64,000 nucleotides of DNA from Megascapheus bottae (Eukaryota > Chordata > Mammalia > Rodentia > Geomyidae). Positions 12,545 to 25,215 of the stretch are shown here, one piece after another. The DNA is taken from positions 2,465,001 through 2,529,000 of the forward strand of contig JANJXV010000014.1 in NCBI GenBank assembly GCA_024803745.1, given 5' to 3'. Both the position numbers and the translations under genes were made by a program. The notes beneath the pieces were generated by a model. The model worked only from the letters and a program-made list of their open reading frames with translations, was not told the origin of the DNA and did not search any database. Numbering within the stretch: the stretch's first letter is position 1; each line of letters starts with the position of its first letter.

Positions 12545-13202
12545 CACGTGCGTGCGTGCCAGCTCGACCTAGGGCCTGAATGTGTAGCCTGAACATTGCT
12601 CTGGTTTTGGTGCTCAAGGGCTTTAACACTTTGAGCCATAGCTCCACTTTTTGCCTTCTGGCAGTTCACTGAAGATAGGAGTCTCCCGGATGCTAGGTCC
12701 ACCTAGGAAAAATGGCTCCCTCCTTTGTTCTCCCTTGGGGTATGGTGCAGAGTGCACGTGCATGCGCGCGCACCCACAGGGCCCTTGCATAGAACTTCCT
12801 GCCCCCATCCAGGTAATTGGCCCACCTAGGGGCAGAGGGAGGTGCCCCAGGCTCAGAGGTCGTCCTAAGCTGCGGGCCACACCTCCTTCCCCTCCATATC
12901 GTCCATCTCCATCATTAGTTTCCCCCTTACTTCCTCCCCTTTTCCCTACCCCTTTCCCTCCCCTGGCAACTTTCCTTTCACTCCCTCTGCACTCCTTTCA
13001 CCCCCTGCACCCTCCATCTTGTGCAGGCTGGCAGTATGCTCTCCTCCCAAATAGCTCTTTTCTGCCTGAACCATGTGGTGGTCCCCTTTTCGGTTAATCT
13101 TACAAGGGACATTCCCATCTGGGCTGGTTTCAAATGGCCACCCTCAGATCTCAGCCTCCTGAGTAGCTAGGATTACAGGCTTGAGCCATCAATGCCTGGC
13201 TC
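12545..13202 (-). mobile_element. B1-like composite SINE interrupted by an ERV-like insertion
   Basis: Reverse-oriented composite SINE. The part to about 12690 (right monomer to AGATAGGAGTCTCCCGGA) and the part from 13105 (CATTCCCATCTGGGCTGG to CCATCAATGCCTGGC) join into one consensus-like element if 12691-13104 is removed. Confidence 0.7.
12691..13104. mobile_element. Possible solo LTR (unclassified ERV-like)
   Basis: A 414 bp sequence that begins TG and ends CA and sits inside a SINE whose halves it separates cleanly. It is flanked by a degenerate 5 bp repeat (CCGGA / AGGGA). It is CT-rich, with a late AAATAG/GCTCTTTTCTGCCTGA stretch reminiscent of an LTR polyadenylation/R region. No internal retroviral genes are present and the frame across it is not a viral protein. 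Family not recognised; a non-LTR origin cannot be excluded. Confidence 0.45.
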
Positions 13203-13930
13203 TTCTTGTCTATTTTAAGTATCAGAAACTGTAATAGCTAAGACTTTAACCTGTTTATTTATTTATTTATTTTTACTGTTTTTCTCATAGCTTGAGTATG
13301 TAACAACTTTCTAGTTATGTGCAGGGTTTTTTCTTTCAACTCCATCATCTTTGCAGATGTTTCTATCTCAGTTTAAGATAACCTGTCCTTTATCAAAATA
13401 CCTATTTCAGATAAAATATACAGGAACATTAATCCAAAAGGACCTACGGAGTTCCTAACATTGGCCTCCATTTTGATAATAGAAAGACAAGATCCGACTC
13501 TGCTCTTAAGCAGCAACAATCTAGGAAGGAAATTGTAAATTATGAAATAGTAACATAAGAAACTTATTTATTGAGGAACCGCTTTCTTACTTTGTTTCAA
13601 AATGATTTACAGCATCTTCCAAATTAAGAATACTGCAATATTAAGGACAAACACATAACAGAGAGTTCTAAAGAAGGCAGGTAGACTAGACAGCTATTAT
13701 GTGGATCCTGGGATAAGCTGATTATTACAATCTTTTGCTGAAGTAGCTCTAAATTTCCTGATAACTAAAACAAAAGGGAAAATACAATGTATTAGGAGGA
13801 GGTGCATAAATTTTTACTGTTTAAAGAAAGGAAGAATATAAATTCCTTCTCAAAGACATAAACTCAGGTAGGAATTTACCTTGTCTGTGAATCCCTGGAA
13901 AATAGACTTGCTCTTTGCTCTGTTTATACC

Positions 13931-13939
13931 AGGGAGAGA

Positions 13940-13991
<52 letters not shown>

Positions 13992-14008
13992 CAGAGACAG
14001 AGACAGAA
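13931..14008 (+). repeat. (GA)n/(GACA)n microsatellite
   Basis: GA repeats interspersed with ACAGAG units. Confidence 0.9.
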
Positions 14009-15649
14009 CAAATATGTAGCCAGGTGCTAAATTCTATGGAGCAGTTGTTAGGTGCCAGAGGAATTCAAGGATTGGAAGTGGTGGTGATATGCTAAGGGGT
14101 GCCACGGTCTGATGTGGTCAAAAGAGGTATTACATCCGACAGGTGAGAAAACCTGCTTTGAAAGCTGCTTAAGCTTTGATAGGAGGGGAAGGGAGACAAT
14201 TAAGAGGGAGAAAGAGAACATGCCAAAACCTGGCTCCATATGTCAGGGTAGCATTCTCCCATAGATGTCAAGGTGAGAGTCCTAAGAGGCAGGGAAGATT
14301 TGTCTGAAAGGATAAAACAATAACTTTGGTTCAGGGTAAGAGGGGAGGGAAGAGCATGTTGTGGAAGTTATGTGTATATGGGTGGTTTGGGGAGAGATTT
14401 CTTCATTCAATAAGCTACTGGTTTATTACATATGCATTGGTAAATGTTCTGAACAGATTCAGAGATGTTTAAAATTCACAAGGCTGTTTTCAGTTTTTCT
14501 AGATAAAGACAACTAGATGAGGGATACTATTAATGAAGTGAAAGAAAGAATAGATAGGAGAAGAAAATCTGAGTAAGATGGCAAACATGTACCTTTGAAT
14601 GTCTGGAAATAGTGCTTGCATTATGCAGGTAACAGCAATGCAGTTCTGGAATGGAAAAACAGGACAGGCTTGAAATCTGGGCTAAGGAATCGCTCACAGA
14701 AGATATTGAAGGAGAAAGGAAGATATCAGGGAGGAGAAAAATAGGGCTGGTGGTGGAAATTTTGAGTCACTAAACAAGTAGACCAGTAGAATGAAGTGAA
14801 TTGAACCACTGAAGATGCCTAGATGGCAAGGAGAACAGAAACTGGGATTGGAGAAGGGACAAGAATAAGTGATGGCTCATCAGATATAAGTAGAATGCTA
14901 AGGAGAAGATTTGCGCTTATCCTAGGTTTACTGATGATCTTTGAGAGAGAAGGAATGAAAGAGTACAGTCAGGTAGGGGTTGGAAAATGTGGCAGGGGCC
15001 ATTGTAGATGCACACTGGTTCTTTGAGTAGTCTGGAAAGCTAACATGGATGTCAGGATATGTCAGTGATACTTTAGGTCAATCAATCTCCAACCAATAAC
15101 TGCCAAGAAGATCCCGATCCCTGGCTTTCTTTAGTATTTTCTCATCTACCCATTTGCCACATAGATGAAACATCCTTGACATTTTGGACTACTTATCTCA
15201 AGCAATTGATATAAAACCTGACAAACAGAAGGCAGACTGGTTATATATTGAAAGTAGATGATACAAAAGAAAGTCTCTGAGTTCAGTTCCATTACTGCCT
15301 GACATCAGTGAATAGAATCTTTTATCTTCCCGTGGTTCCTTCTTCTCAAATGGAGCATTGTGCCTCTATATTTCCTGTTGCATTTCTATTTAAAATACTT
15401 CTTGGTTTACTTTGTAGCAAGATGCTTTGGTAGCTTATTTCCTTATTCTACTTTCGTAAGATCTAATTTCTGCTTGAAGGTCACCATTGCTGGCTATAAT
15501 AATGAGGCTTTCAGAACATTTGTACATCATGAGGAAGGAACCAGAATTAGGAGACTTGAACAGGAAAGTTATATGTAAAATAGCAATTTAAAAAATCCCA
15601 CTTGTGAATTGGGTGGTACAAAAATCAGCCATGAAAGTTTTCTGTACTC

Positions 15650-15872
15650 TAGGGTGCAGTGTCTCACATCTATAATCCTAGCTACTCAGGAGGCTGAGAT
15701 CTGAGGATCAAGGTTCAAAGCCAGCCCCAAAGTCCATGAGACTCTTATCTCCAATTAATCATCAGAAGACCAGAAGTGATGCTGTGGATCCAGGCATAGG
15801 GCAGTAGTCTGGAACTGAAGAGCTCAGGGACAGTGCCCAGAGTTCAAGTTCCATAACAGACAAAAAAAAAAG
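15650..15872 (+). mobile_element. B1-like composite SINE
   Basis: Head with CTACTCAGGAGGCTGAGATC, middle GAGACTCTTATCTCCAATTA, right monomer with a substituted A-box region, GAGTTCAAGTTCC B-box-like site and an A tail. Confidence 0.85.
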
Positions 15873-16389
15873 TAGTTAAATAATTGGTAACTTTTAACTC
15901 ATTAAAACAAAATTTATCCTCTGACTTAAAAGCAGAAATATAAACCCAAAGATTCTTTATGACACATAAAAGCAGAACAGTAAACTAACTACAATGAAGC
16001 ATGAATCCAAATTAACACCACACACATGTAATTGGACATCTTACTCATTAGTAAGTGGTGAAGGTGGGTGCCATGAGGAAATGCCCCCCAAATTCAGCAT
16101 CTCCTCTCTCACATCAACCACTTTGCATCGATTCACTTTCCCTCAACATCCATGGGTCCTCTGGAGTTCTGCTGCCCCAGGAGGCAGCCTTGAAATGATC
16201 AAAGCACCTTGGGTACTAGGTTGGGGGTGGTAATGATGAAAAGAGCGCACATGAAACTCATAATAACTAACATAAAAATCGGGGAGTCCATAAACAAGGG
16301 TCAAGTGCCTCGCTTATAGTAGTCTTAGCTTTTATTACAGGAAGAATTGAATCCCTTCTAAAATTCATACAGTGAATTAGCTGTGGTGA

Positions 16390-16655
16390 CTTAGAATGTG
16401 ACTACTGTATTTGGAAATAAGGTCTTTAAAGAAGCAGTTGAGTTTTAGTTACCCTTACTGATGGGCTGTAAGCCAGTGTTAGTAGTGCTCTGAGAAGGAG
16501 GAAAGACCTTTGGAAGACACAAGGAGAAATGCCCTGAGAAGAAAACCGGGCTGATGACACTTGACTTCAGCCTCCAGACTTCCAGAAAGATATTTCTGCT
16601 ACTGAATCTACCCTGTGGTATTTTTTCATAGCAGCTCTAGCAAATGAATAGAGTT
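16390..16655 (+). mobile_element. MaLR-like LTR remnant
   Basis: Segments such as GTATTTGGAAATAAGGTCTT, GACTTCAGCCTCCAGACTTC and CTGTGGTATTTTTTCATAGC follow the layout of mammalian MaLR/MLT-type LTRs. Old and diverged; assignment from memory of the family. Confidence 0.45.
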
Positions 16656-16685
16656 TTCAAAGTTCTCTTGATCTCAATAGCACAC

Positions 16686-16689
<4 letters not shown>

Positions 16690-16721
<32 letters not shown>

Positions 16722-16755
16722 GCACGCACGCACACACACATACACACATACACGC

Positions 16756-16805
<50 letters not shown>
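16690..16805 (+). repeat. (CA)n microsatellite with CG interruptions
   Basis: About 116 bp of CA repeats with CACGCACG steps in the middle. Confidence 0.92.
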
Positions 16806-16807
<2 letters not shown>

Positions 16808-18452
16808 GTACATTTATGGATAATTATAGGATGGTGCCTGAACTACCTTGCTCCTTTGTGATCAGTGACGGTTACTCTTCCATTGGCTTGATGAGGCCTT
16901 TCTCTGAAAGAGGCCAGTTACTTGTAATGAATAAAAATCACATGCCCCTTTCTGGAAACAGCAGTGTCTTTATGTTTTCCAAAATAGTGTCCCATCATAC
17001 CTACAGTTTAGAAATAATCTATGACAAGTAGAACAAGTAAGGATGAAGAGTAGGATGATGCAGAAGCCAATGTGATTGAACACACATAGGTTATATAAAT
17101 AGTATTCCAGATCTCCCTGGTAAACTTGATCCAGAAGTGAAAGTCTGCTCAGTTCAGTCAGTCTCTTTCTCTGTAGGGACAGCTGTTTCTTCTACTTGCA
17201 AGATGTTTGCACTGGGCTTTTGAGAGGTGATTTTTGTTTGGTTTTGTCACACTTTGCATATTCAGCCTTCACTTCCTTTTCTTTTAGAAAAGGTATCTAG
17301 AGGGTGAGATGCAGGTGAGGTGAGAGGTAAAGCAAACGATCAGGCAGAATAGAGCAGACAGAACTGGCATTGGTCCAAAGGCTGACACCCTCTCTCTACA
17401 GGGTCAAGGGTTCACCTTAAGAGTAAAGAGCAGGCCTACCCCCACCCCACACAGTGCTCTCCTTATCAACAACCTTGAAGGCTAATTACTGCTGAATACA
17501 TTCCTGTAGTTGGAAAATTTTCAAAGTTTTTTTTTTCAGAGAGATTTCTGCAGTTCTTTTCTCTTAACAATAGGATCTATCAAAAAGCAGGGAGAAAGCT
17601 CTGTTTAAAAGCACCGACAGGAGATCAGAAGAATGTGTTTGATTGCCAAAGAGACTAATTTATTTTTATTCAGTATTAATGCAGCCACAATAACTAATAT
17701 CTATAGCCTGGTTTTGACAGTTGACTGAGTCGGTGCCATTGTTTAAAAAAAAAGGAGAAAGAGAAGAAAGGGGTGGGGGGGAAGAAAGTAGGAAGGAAAG
17801 AGAATGTTTTATTTTGCTCCATTTCCATTTGTTAACAAAACACCCCATAAGCAAAACCAGAGGTCATTAGCAAACAACCAAAACATGCCTGTCTCCAAAA
17901 GAATACAGTTCCCTTCATCATTTAAAATACAGCTCTGCCGAAAACCCAAATCATGACAAATCCTTAACATGAAAAATTCAGTGCAGACTTGAAACCACCT
18001 GACTTTACTTTGGGTTTGTGCTCCTTAAAATTACCTAGAAAATACCATAATCTTCTCTTCGTGTAGCTGGCTGTGGGCCAGGGCTCTGGCTCCAGAGGCA
18101 AAGGGCAAAACTAAAAATCATGTCTCAACAGACAGCTCCACCCTCTCTCCCAAGTCCACTTGGCCCCATGTCAGCAAGCCAGGTCTATAGCACATTCATC
18201 CAGGACCTAAGTTTTTGGCCCATACTCAAGACTCTTGTAGGACAAACAGAAATGAAATCCAGAATGTTATCACTCTGACTCAAGAAGTCAAATGGGTTTA
18301 AATGAATGCTCTACATATGGCGAATAGCTCTGCACAGCTGCAGATTTCTGAGGGAACCCATAGAAAATAAAAATGTAGCCCTTTATTTCTGGTTGGGGTC
18401 ATTTGTTGAGCATGTAAATTCCAAAGTGCAGTTTGGTTATTTAAGGGGTCAT

Positions 18453-18523
18453 AGAGAGGGAGAAGGAGTGGGGGGAGAAGAGGGGGAGACAGAGACAGAG
18501 AGACAGAGAAAGACAAAGAAGAG
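18453..18523 (+). repeat. GA/GACA-rich tract
   Basis: Purine-rich GAGAGACAGAG-type low-complexity sequence. Confidence 0.75.
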
Positions 18524-19814
18524 AGTCTCCATATGGAGGCAAACACTTTGACAGCAATGAGCTAACCTTATCACAGAAGGAGATGGGATCAGGACTCAGT
18601 TTGGGGGCCTGCTTGCCTGGTATGGGTGCCCCCCTGTGGGCAAACCTCCTTCCCAATACCTTTCACTCTCCTCCACTAAGAGTTGCAGTTCTTAAGGGCT
18701 CACTGTGTCCTATACCCACCCACTCTAACACCCCCACTTGTTCTCACGCTGTGGATAGGGAAGAGCCAGGAGACACTGTCAACTAATTTTTACCTCCTGT
18801 AGAGGTAGTGACAGGCTGAGTACAAATAGCTTCATTGAGAAAGTGTAGTACATCACAGATCATCCTGGCCAGCTAGGGCTGTGAACACTACCATCTGATC
18901 CCACTGGGCAGAGCCGTGCTGAAAAGAAGGGCCAGGAACTCCAAGTATTTTCCTGTCTCTGCTAATTGAAACCCTATGCTCCAGCCAGTGAGCCTCAGTC
19001 ATAATCTCTTCTAAGCTGTCTCCCTGATGGTCTCTGGGCCTTTGTTCAACCCTTGTAGAATGTACCACTTCCTCACCGCCACGCAAGTCAAGTCCTTGAA
19101 CTCTAGCAGCTGTCTTCAGATACCTAGAGAATGCATGAGATGACTCTTTCCCCCTCACCTCAGCTGCTGTGACTTGTTTTCTTTTTAGGAGCTCAGACGT
19201 AGAACAATCTAGGAATCAGTCTCAGGTCTGATACTTTATTGCTGAAGCATTCAGTTTTCCATGCAGGGTGTCTTCATATTGTAGTTCTCCATCTGCAAAC
19301 CATGTCCTCTTTGTGGCCTATTGGGTGCATTCTCTACCCTTAGTGCTGAAGTGCTTTAGAGTGTTCTCCTTAGCTTACAGAAGCTGTGTAGTTCACACAA
19401 GCTGTGTGATGTGTACTCTGGAGAAAAGGTATATGTTAGGGAAGCTTCCTTCAGCCAGTTGCTACTGGTTGGGATTCAAGGTCAGTGAAACAACTATGCA
19501 CATTAAATAAGGTTCCCGTCAGAGGAAATACAGATAAACCATCATGCACAGATTTACTATGGAAAATGTGACCTAGGCTTGCAAAAATTGACCTCTATTT
19601 CCCCTACCAGTATTTGCCATTTCTGCAGTTCAGTCTATAATTGTGGTAAATAAAATATTAACTGTTTGGCTTCTTTTATTGTTCTGTTTTCTTCCCATCA
19701 GCATGGACACTTTACAATGTCAGGGATTCTGTATATCTTTCCTCTGTGATATTTCCTGTGCCTGGACAGTTGATAGCCAGCATATACAGAAAAGTCCATG
19801 AGATTCTTTCCTGC

Positions 19815-19925
19815 AATTAGCCAGATAAAAAGACAAAAGAGGCATTGTGGCTCAACGTGGTAGAGGGACAGACTGCAGCAAAAACACTTAGGAAGAGTTC
19901 CCTGCCATGAGTTTAAGTCTCCAAA
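19815..19925 (+). mobile_element. Composite SINE remnant (right monomer)
   Basis: Diverged right monomer: GGCATTGTGGCTCAACGTGG and GAGTTTAAGTCTCC can be aligned with the A- and B-box-like parts of the intact copies. Confidence 0.55.
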
Positions 19926-19974
19926 TCAGCATATACACACAAAAACAAATTTAGTATTAAAAATGCTGCCACCA

Positions 19975-20190
19975 GGCTGGGAATGTGGCCTAGTGGTAGA
20001 GTGCTTGCCAAGCATGCATGAAATCCTGGATTCGATTCCGCAGTACCATATAAACAGAAAAAACTGGAAGTGATGCTGTGGATTAAGTGGTAGAGTGCTA
20101 GTCTTGAACAAAAGAGGCTCAGGGACAGTGTCAAGGCCCTGAGTTCAAGCTCCAAGACTGGCAAAACAAACAAATAAACAAGCAAACAAA
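19975..20190 (+). mobile_element. IDL-type dimeric SINE
   Basis: Complete two-monomer copy: left half GTGGCCTAGTGGTAGAGTGC, right half GATTAAGTGGTAGAGTGCTA, and a CAAA-rich tail. Confidence 0.88.
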
Positions 20191-20420
20191 AATGGTGGGA
20201 AGCCACTTTATTATAGAATGGTGCCACTGCACTTGCCTCTACATCAAATTTCTTTCATGGCTTTCAAAGTCCTGGCATAGCTCCACATAAAAAAAAATAT
20301 TTCTGAATATCCAGTCCTCTGTCTCACTTATTCTCTTTCCCTTTTTCTGTTTTATTTGTTCACTCTTTGGATAAGGTTCAAGCTTATTAACTGAAATACT
20401 CGTTTTCTTGACCACTTTTT

Positions 20421-20633
20421 TTTTTTTGCCAGTCCTGGGCTTGAGCTCAGGGCCTGAGCATTGTCCTTGGACTTTCTCAAGGCTAGAGCTCTACCACTTG
20501 AGCCTCAGCACCATTTCCAGCTTTTTTCTATGTATGTGCCAGCTTTTTCCTATGTATGTGGTATCGAGGAATCAAACCCAGGTCTTCATGCATGCTAGGC
20601 AAGCACTCTACCACTAGGCCAAACTCCCGGCCC
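20421..20633 (-). mobile_element. IDL-type dimeric SINE with linker duplication
   Basis: Reverse-oriented full copy flanked by TCTTGACCACTTTTT and TCTTGACTACTTTTT (20406-20420, 20634-20648). The linker between monomers is duplicated (two CAGCTTTTT-CTATGTATGTG units). Confidence 0.88.
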
Positions 20634-21041
20634 TCTTGACTACTTTTTAAAAAGGTACTCAACATTATTACTCCAGTAGTTGGGAATTCTGCATTCTGAA
20701 TTTATGAGACCAAAAGTTAGCCATGTGTCTCACAGTATGGAGAATGAGGAGATGCAGGCTGAGATGCTGGAAATGATTAGGAAAGTGAGCAGAGCAGTTA
20801 GTCATCTACCAGTCAGTGTCCAGTGTTACGGTCCTAGGAGGACTGTTCTCTCAGCACTCTGGGATGGAAATGAATCCCACAGTCAGGGCCAGTCAGAGGA
20901 TGTCCACCTGAGGCACAGTAAGGTCATTCATGAAGAATGAAGGCCTTCCTGATATGACACTGGTCAACATTGTTCAACTCTCACTTAAAAAGCACATTAT
21001 TCCTATTCCTTTGGAAGAAATATTTGTTAAGATTCTACAGA

Positions 21042-21258
21042 GCTGGGTGCTGGTGGCTCCCTGCTGTTATCCTAGTGACTTATTGGAGGCTGATATCTGT
21101 GGATAGTGGTATAAAACTAGCCCAGGCAAGAAAGCTATTAACCACTGGAACACCAGAAGAGGTGCTGTGGCTCAAAGTGGTCGAGTGCTAGCCTTGAACA
21201 GGAATACTGCCCAGCCCCTAAATTCAAGCCCCACGACCAACAAAAAGGAAAACAAAAA
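21042..21258 (+). mobile_element. B1-like composite SINE
   Basis: Head GCTGGTGGCTCCCTGCTG, right monomer GTGCTGTGGCTCAAAGTGG, CCCCACGACCAAC end and A-rich tail. Imperfect 12 bp duplication AGATTCTACAGA / AGAGTCTACAGA on the flanks. Confidence 0.85.
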
Positions 21259-23289
21259 AGAGTCTACAGAATTACACACTATGTTGTGGAACAAGAATTA
21301 CAGACACTATCATACATTGTGGAACAAGAAAATGGCATAATGACAGGTATTTTAGTAAGATTATCTAAGAGGATTAGGCGAGAAGAAAGCAGAAGCAGAG
21401 ACCCACCACAGAGAAATTAGTACTAATTTTTATCACAAACTTGATAAAGGAAAGAAACATAATCATTCTCTGCTCTTAAGAAACTAGTTTCCCAATCACT
21501 AGACTTCCGGAGCTGAGTGTAGGAGAGGAATTTTTAGAGGACAGCAGGCAGCTATTATAACTTACAAGCCTATATTAGCATATACAGCTATGAAGAGAAG
21601 AAATAATCCCAACATATACGCCCTTAGACATAATACATGTGAATAGTCCATGTATTGATGAATTAAGGAAATGGTTCTAATAACAAAAGAAAAGCAAAAC
21701 TCATGTCATGACTGAAAACTTGGAAATAGAGAAAAAAAACCATCTGAGTCAGGCATCAATTAAGTTCATTGGTGGATGGAAGCCAAGTCTCAAGCAGAGC
21801 CCTCCCGGACTGCTGGGTGATATGTACTGCAGCAGGCCTGGCAGAGAAGTAAATGGGACTCTGGTTTAAAAGTCAAGTTTGCAATCATTAAGGAAGATCC
21901 TAAGTGAGAAGGAAACTGACAACTTACAACAGACCTTTTCTTACTTTAGACTTGGACTTAGTTCAAGCCAATGAACCAGGGGACAGGAGAGAAAGTTATT
22001 TGACTCTACAGCCAATTCCACAGCATTCCTTTCCAGAAACTTCCACAGAGCTGGTGAACTTCCAGTAGTAAACACTGAGGTCTGGTTCCCCAGGATTTAT
22101 GGCAAAGCTGGTTACTCTACTTTGGAAGGAAAAAGAAGAGTTTTCAAAGATTAATTATATTTATTTTTCAACTCCCCGATTCTTATTTATTCTTTAAAAA
22201 GTCCTAGAAGAACAAGAATAATCTCCCAATATATATTGCCGCAAGTAGATCAAGTACTAATTTCTCTTAATGGGCAAATTCTGCTCCTTTGACATCATGT
22301 GGCATCATGGCAGACTACCATGATTTAGACACAGGATAAAGCTGAACAAAGCAAAATCCTGTTCTTCAGGAAGAATGGGCAGTTATCTATTAACTTGTCA
22401 AACAAGTTGAAGAAATATATAGTTATTGTAAAAGTCCTCCACACTAGAATTGCTAAGTAATCTCCTGCTTCTTGTCTTGCCTGCACTGGCACTCCAGGAA
22501 GGGCAAGTGTGAACAGACACATGTGTGTTTCTGTGGCTGAGAATCTGAAGTACTAACTATAGGTGTTTTTCGAAATTAAGAAAGATATGCAAGGAAATAT
22601 GTATTTGAGTTCAAAATGAAAAAAATTACAAGTTGATAAAGAAAAGTGCCATGGGAGATATAATATAGACACAGGTGAACAAAAAACTGGTGACAAAGTC
22701 ATACAAAGATTCTGAAGTGAACCATACCGTGAGGTCATATGACAGTACAGTTAGTCAAATATACCTCACATTATTTGTCACTGACATGATGCCAGTTGCA
22801 TGTCAAAATTCAGTTTAAACACAGCTTTGATGAGAATGATAATGATGGCAGTCTGATCATTCGGCCTCTTTTGAAAATTTAAGTGTAGAAGGGAATTAGA
22901 GGATCAATTTGTTACCAGTGAATGTGGTGGAATTGGAAGCATGTATACCATCAACCTAGTCAACTCACATTGAGATATAAAGAGCTCTGGAATGTATCCG
23001 GGAGTTAATGCTGAGCACATATAATGCTGATAATTTGATAAAGCAATCAACAGGCATGAACCACAATGCCAACATTGTGACTAGAATACCAAAGAAATGG
23101 TGAGATGACCCTGTCATTTTGCATGGCATCGGTAAGAGAACTTCTCCTTTAACATTATCTGTTATCCTTGCACTGTTGAAAACAGTCTACTTAACTGCAT
23201 AACATCATGCATTACCTTCTGTTGTCTTTTTTGCTATCCTCAGAGGTATCCTTTCAGTGTTCCCATCTGATTATCTGGTACCTACAGTT

Positions 23290-23650
23290 CCAATCACATG
23301 GAATAAGTCAGCTTTGCATTACTATAATTAAATACCTGAAATAATCAATATATAAGCAGAAAAAGTTTGCGTTGGCTCACCCTTTGCAGATTCCAGCTTA
23401 TGATAGGTTGGCCCCACTGGATCTGAAGTGAGGTGTCTTATTAAGAGTGGGGTGTGTGGCAAAGCAAATCTAGTCACATCATAAACCGGAGAGTAAGAAA
23501 ACCATGAAGACAAGCCAAGGACTTCTAATTTGCCTCTGGGGCACACATCCAAAAAACTACAGTGCTCTGGCTAGGCCACATCTCAAAGATTCTACCATCT
23601 CTAAGTAGAGTGGCTTTTGGGGCACATTCAAGATTCAAAGCATAGTGCCC
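23290..23650 (-). mobile_element. MaLR-like LTR remnant
   Basis: Reads like the complement of a MaLR/MLT LTR: CATTACTATAATTAAATACC near one end, ATCACATCATAAACCGGAGA, and GGGGCACATTCAAGATTCAA at the other. Diverged. Confidence 0.4.
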
Positions 23651-23772
23651 TCAAATAAGCTACAATAACATCAAACTAATAATAGTAACATTTAATAATA
23701 ATAAAAGCACTTATTGTTAATACAACTATTACTTTTGTGAAGGTAATTCTGTTCTTAAAAAAGCATTGCACA

Positions 23773-23962
23773 GGGGCCAGGAGTTTGGCCTAGTGGTAGA
23801 GTGCTTGCCTAGCATGCATGAAGATCCAGGTTCAATTCCTTGGTACCACATACATAGGAAAAAACAGGAAATGGTGCTGAGGCTCAAGTGGTAGAGCTCT
23901 AGCCTTGAGAAGGTCCAACGACAATGCTCAGGCCCTGAGCTCAAGCCCAGGATTGACCAAAA
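23773..23962 (+). mobile_element. IDL-type dimeric SINE
   Basis: Complete copy with a perfect 16 bp flanking repeat ending GCATTGCACA (23757-23772 and 23963-23978). Left B-box AGGTTCAATTCC, right monomer GAGGCTCAAGTGGTAGAGCT. Confidence 0.9.
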
Positions 23963-23969
23963 AAAAAAG

Positions 23970-24115
23970 CATTGCACATATTGATTCACTTAATCTTCAT
24001 GAAAACCCTATGAAACAGTTGATATTTTAATCTTCCTTTAATATATAACTAACGGAAGTGAAGTAACTCTTCTAAGTTCACACAATTATACAGTGGCTAC
24101 AATCTCATGCTTGTG
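23970..24115 (+). mobile_element. MIR SINE remnant
   Basis: GATTCACTTAATCTTCATGA, then AACCCTATGAAACAGTTGAT and GAAGTAACTCTTCTAAGTTC follow the MIR core order. The younger SINE at 23773 was inserted at its left edge. Confidence 0.55.
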
Positions 24116-24120
24116 CTTTT

Positions 24121-24333
24121 CTTTTGTTTTTGTTTTTTGTTTTTTATCAGTCATGGGGCTTGAACTCCGGGCCTGAGCACTGTCCTTGGGCTTTTTCCTC
24201 AAGGCTAGCACTCTGTCACTTGAGCCGCAGCACCATTTCTGGCTTTTTCTATGCATGTGGTATTAAGGAATTGAACCCGGGTCTTTGTGCATGCCAGGCA
24301 AGCACTCTACCATTAGGCCAAACTCCTGGCCCA
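24121..24333 (-). mobile_element. IDL-type dimeric SINE
   Basis: Reverse-oriented full copy with a GTTTT-rich tail at the left and an imperfect CTTGTG-N2-TTTT duplication (24110, 24334). Confidence 0.87.
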
Positions 24334-24626
24334 CTTGTGTGTTTTTTCATACTCTGTCCATCCTGCCCCATTACTTTCCTGTTTTGCCTTTATCTAACTA
24401 ATACATATTCAAACTTTAGTTTGGATGTCTCTGAGCTTGAGAGCTTCTCTATCACACATATTCATATCATCTGTTGTTACTGTGAGATAGAAAATTCTCC
24501 CATAAACTATTATTTAGAGAAGAGTATGGCCCCATTCTTCTGGAGTAACCACATCACATAAGAGAAAGTTTCCCAGGGCTATCTTTTCAGAGAGTCTGCA
24601 TGAAATAGGGCTATACCACACTAAAA

Positions 24627-24703
24627 GTGATTGTCCAGAACATGTGCCCCACATGCAGAGTCCAGCTGGGAGTAAAAACTCTCCTTATTCACTGGACAAT
24701 CAC
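24627..24703. other. 12 bp inverted repeat with 53 bp loop
   Basis: GTGATTGTCCAG (24627-24638) and CTGGACAATCAC (24692-24703) are exact complements. No known transposon terminus was recognised. Confidence 0.6.
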
Positions 24704-25069
24704 CCTAGAGCAGGTGACAAATGGGGCACGCATCTGTTTGCTCAGCCTTTCCTACCAGTCTCAAATGTGATTCAGAATTCTATCCATGTCCTTCATAGGG
24801 CATACAGTTAGGAAGCAGCCCTACTCTTAAATGATTGCATGGTTGTGCAAGGACTTTACCCTCAACACTGTATTTTCTCAAATATTTCCTAGTAAAAGCA
24901 TTTTTTGAAGTCAATGGTTAATTGTTTATTAAGAACCCTAGTAAGAGCTTTAAAGCTTGTTATTTTCCCCAATTGTGACTATCTTATTTTCTACTCAAAA
25001 CTACGATAACTAAACATTTGTTCTAGTCCTTCTTCAGTGGACATCTTTAACAATAACTCAAGATGTATT

Positions 25070-25215
25070 TGTTCACATACTAATTCAATGATTTACTAAA
25101 TGCTTGCTAGTGGGTTCCAAGTACTATGCCAAGTACTGGAAATATGTCCACAGAAAGGATAAAGCGGGGGCCCAAGCTCTCACAATCCACAGAGAATTTT
25201 ATAGGTAGCAATTCT
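25070..25215 (+). mobile_element. Possible ancient mammal-wide repeat (L2/MIR type)
   Basis: The TTTACTAAATGCTTGCTAG, CCAAGTACTATGCCAAGTAC series recalls the common ancient mammalian repeat with the same wording. Weak. Confidence 0.3.

Noticed and set aside
12494..12560. Direct repeats as a possible CRISPR-like array
   Set aside because: Plain dinucleotide microsatellite in a mammalian intron; no spacer-repeat structure.
12651..13097. 148-residue proline-rich frame
   Set aside because: Lies across a SINE fragment and an ERV-like insertion; low-complexity and not similar to any protein I recognise.
19975..20050. tRNA-like sequences with A and B boxes
   Set aside because: They are heads of ID/IDL-type SINEs with A tails and flanking duplications, not tRNA genes.
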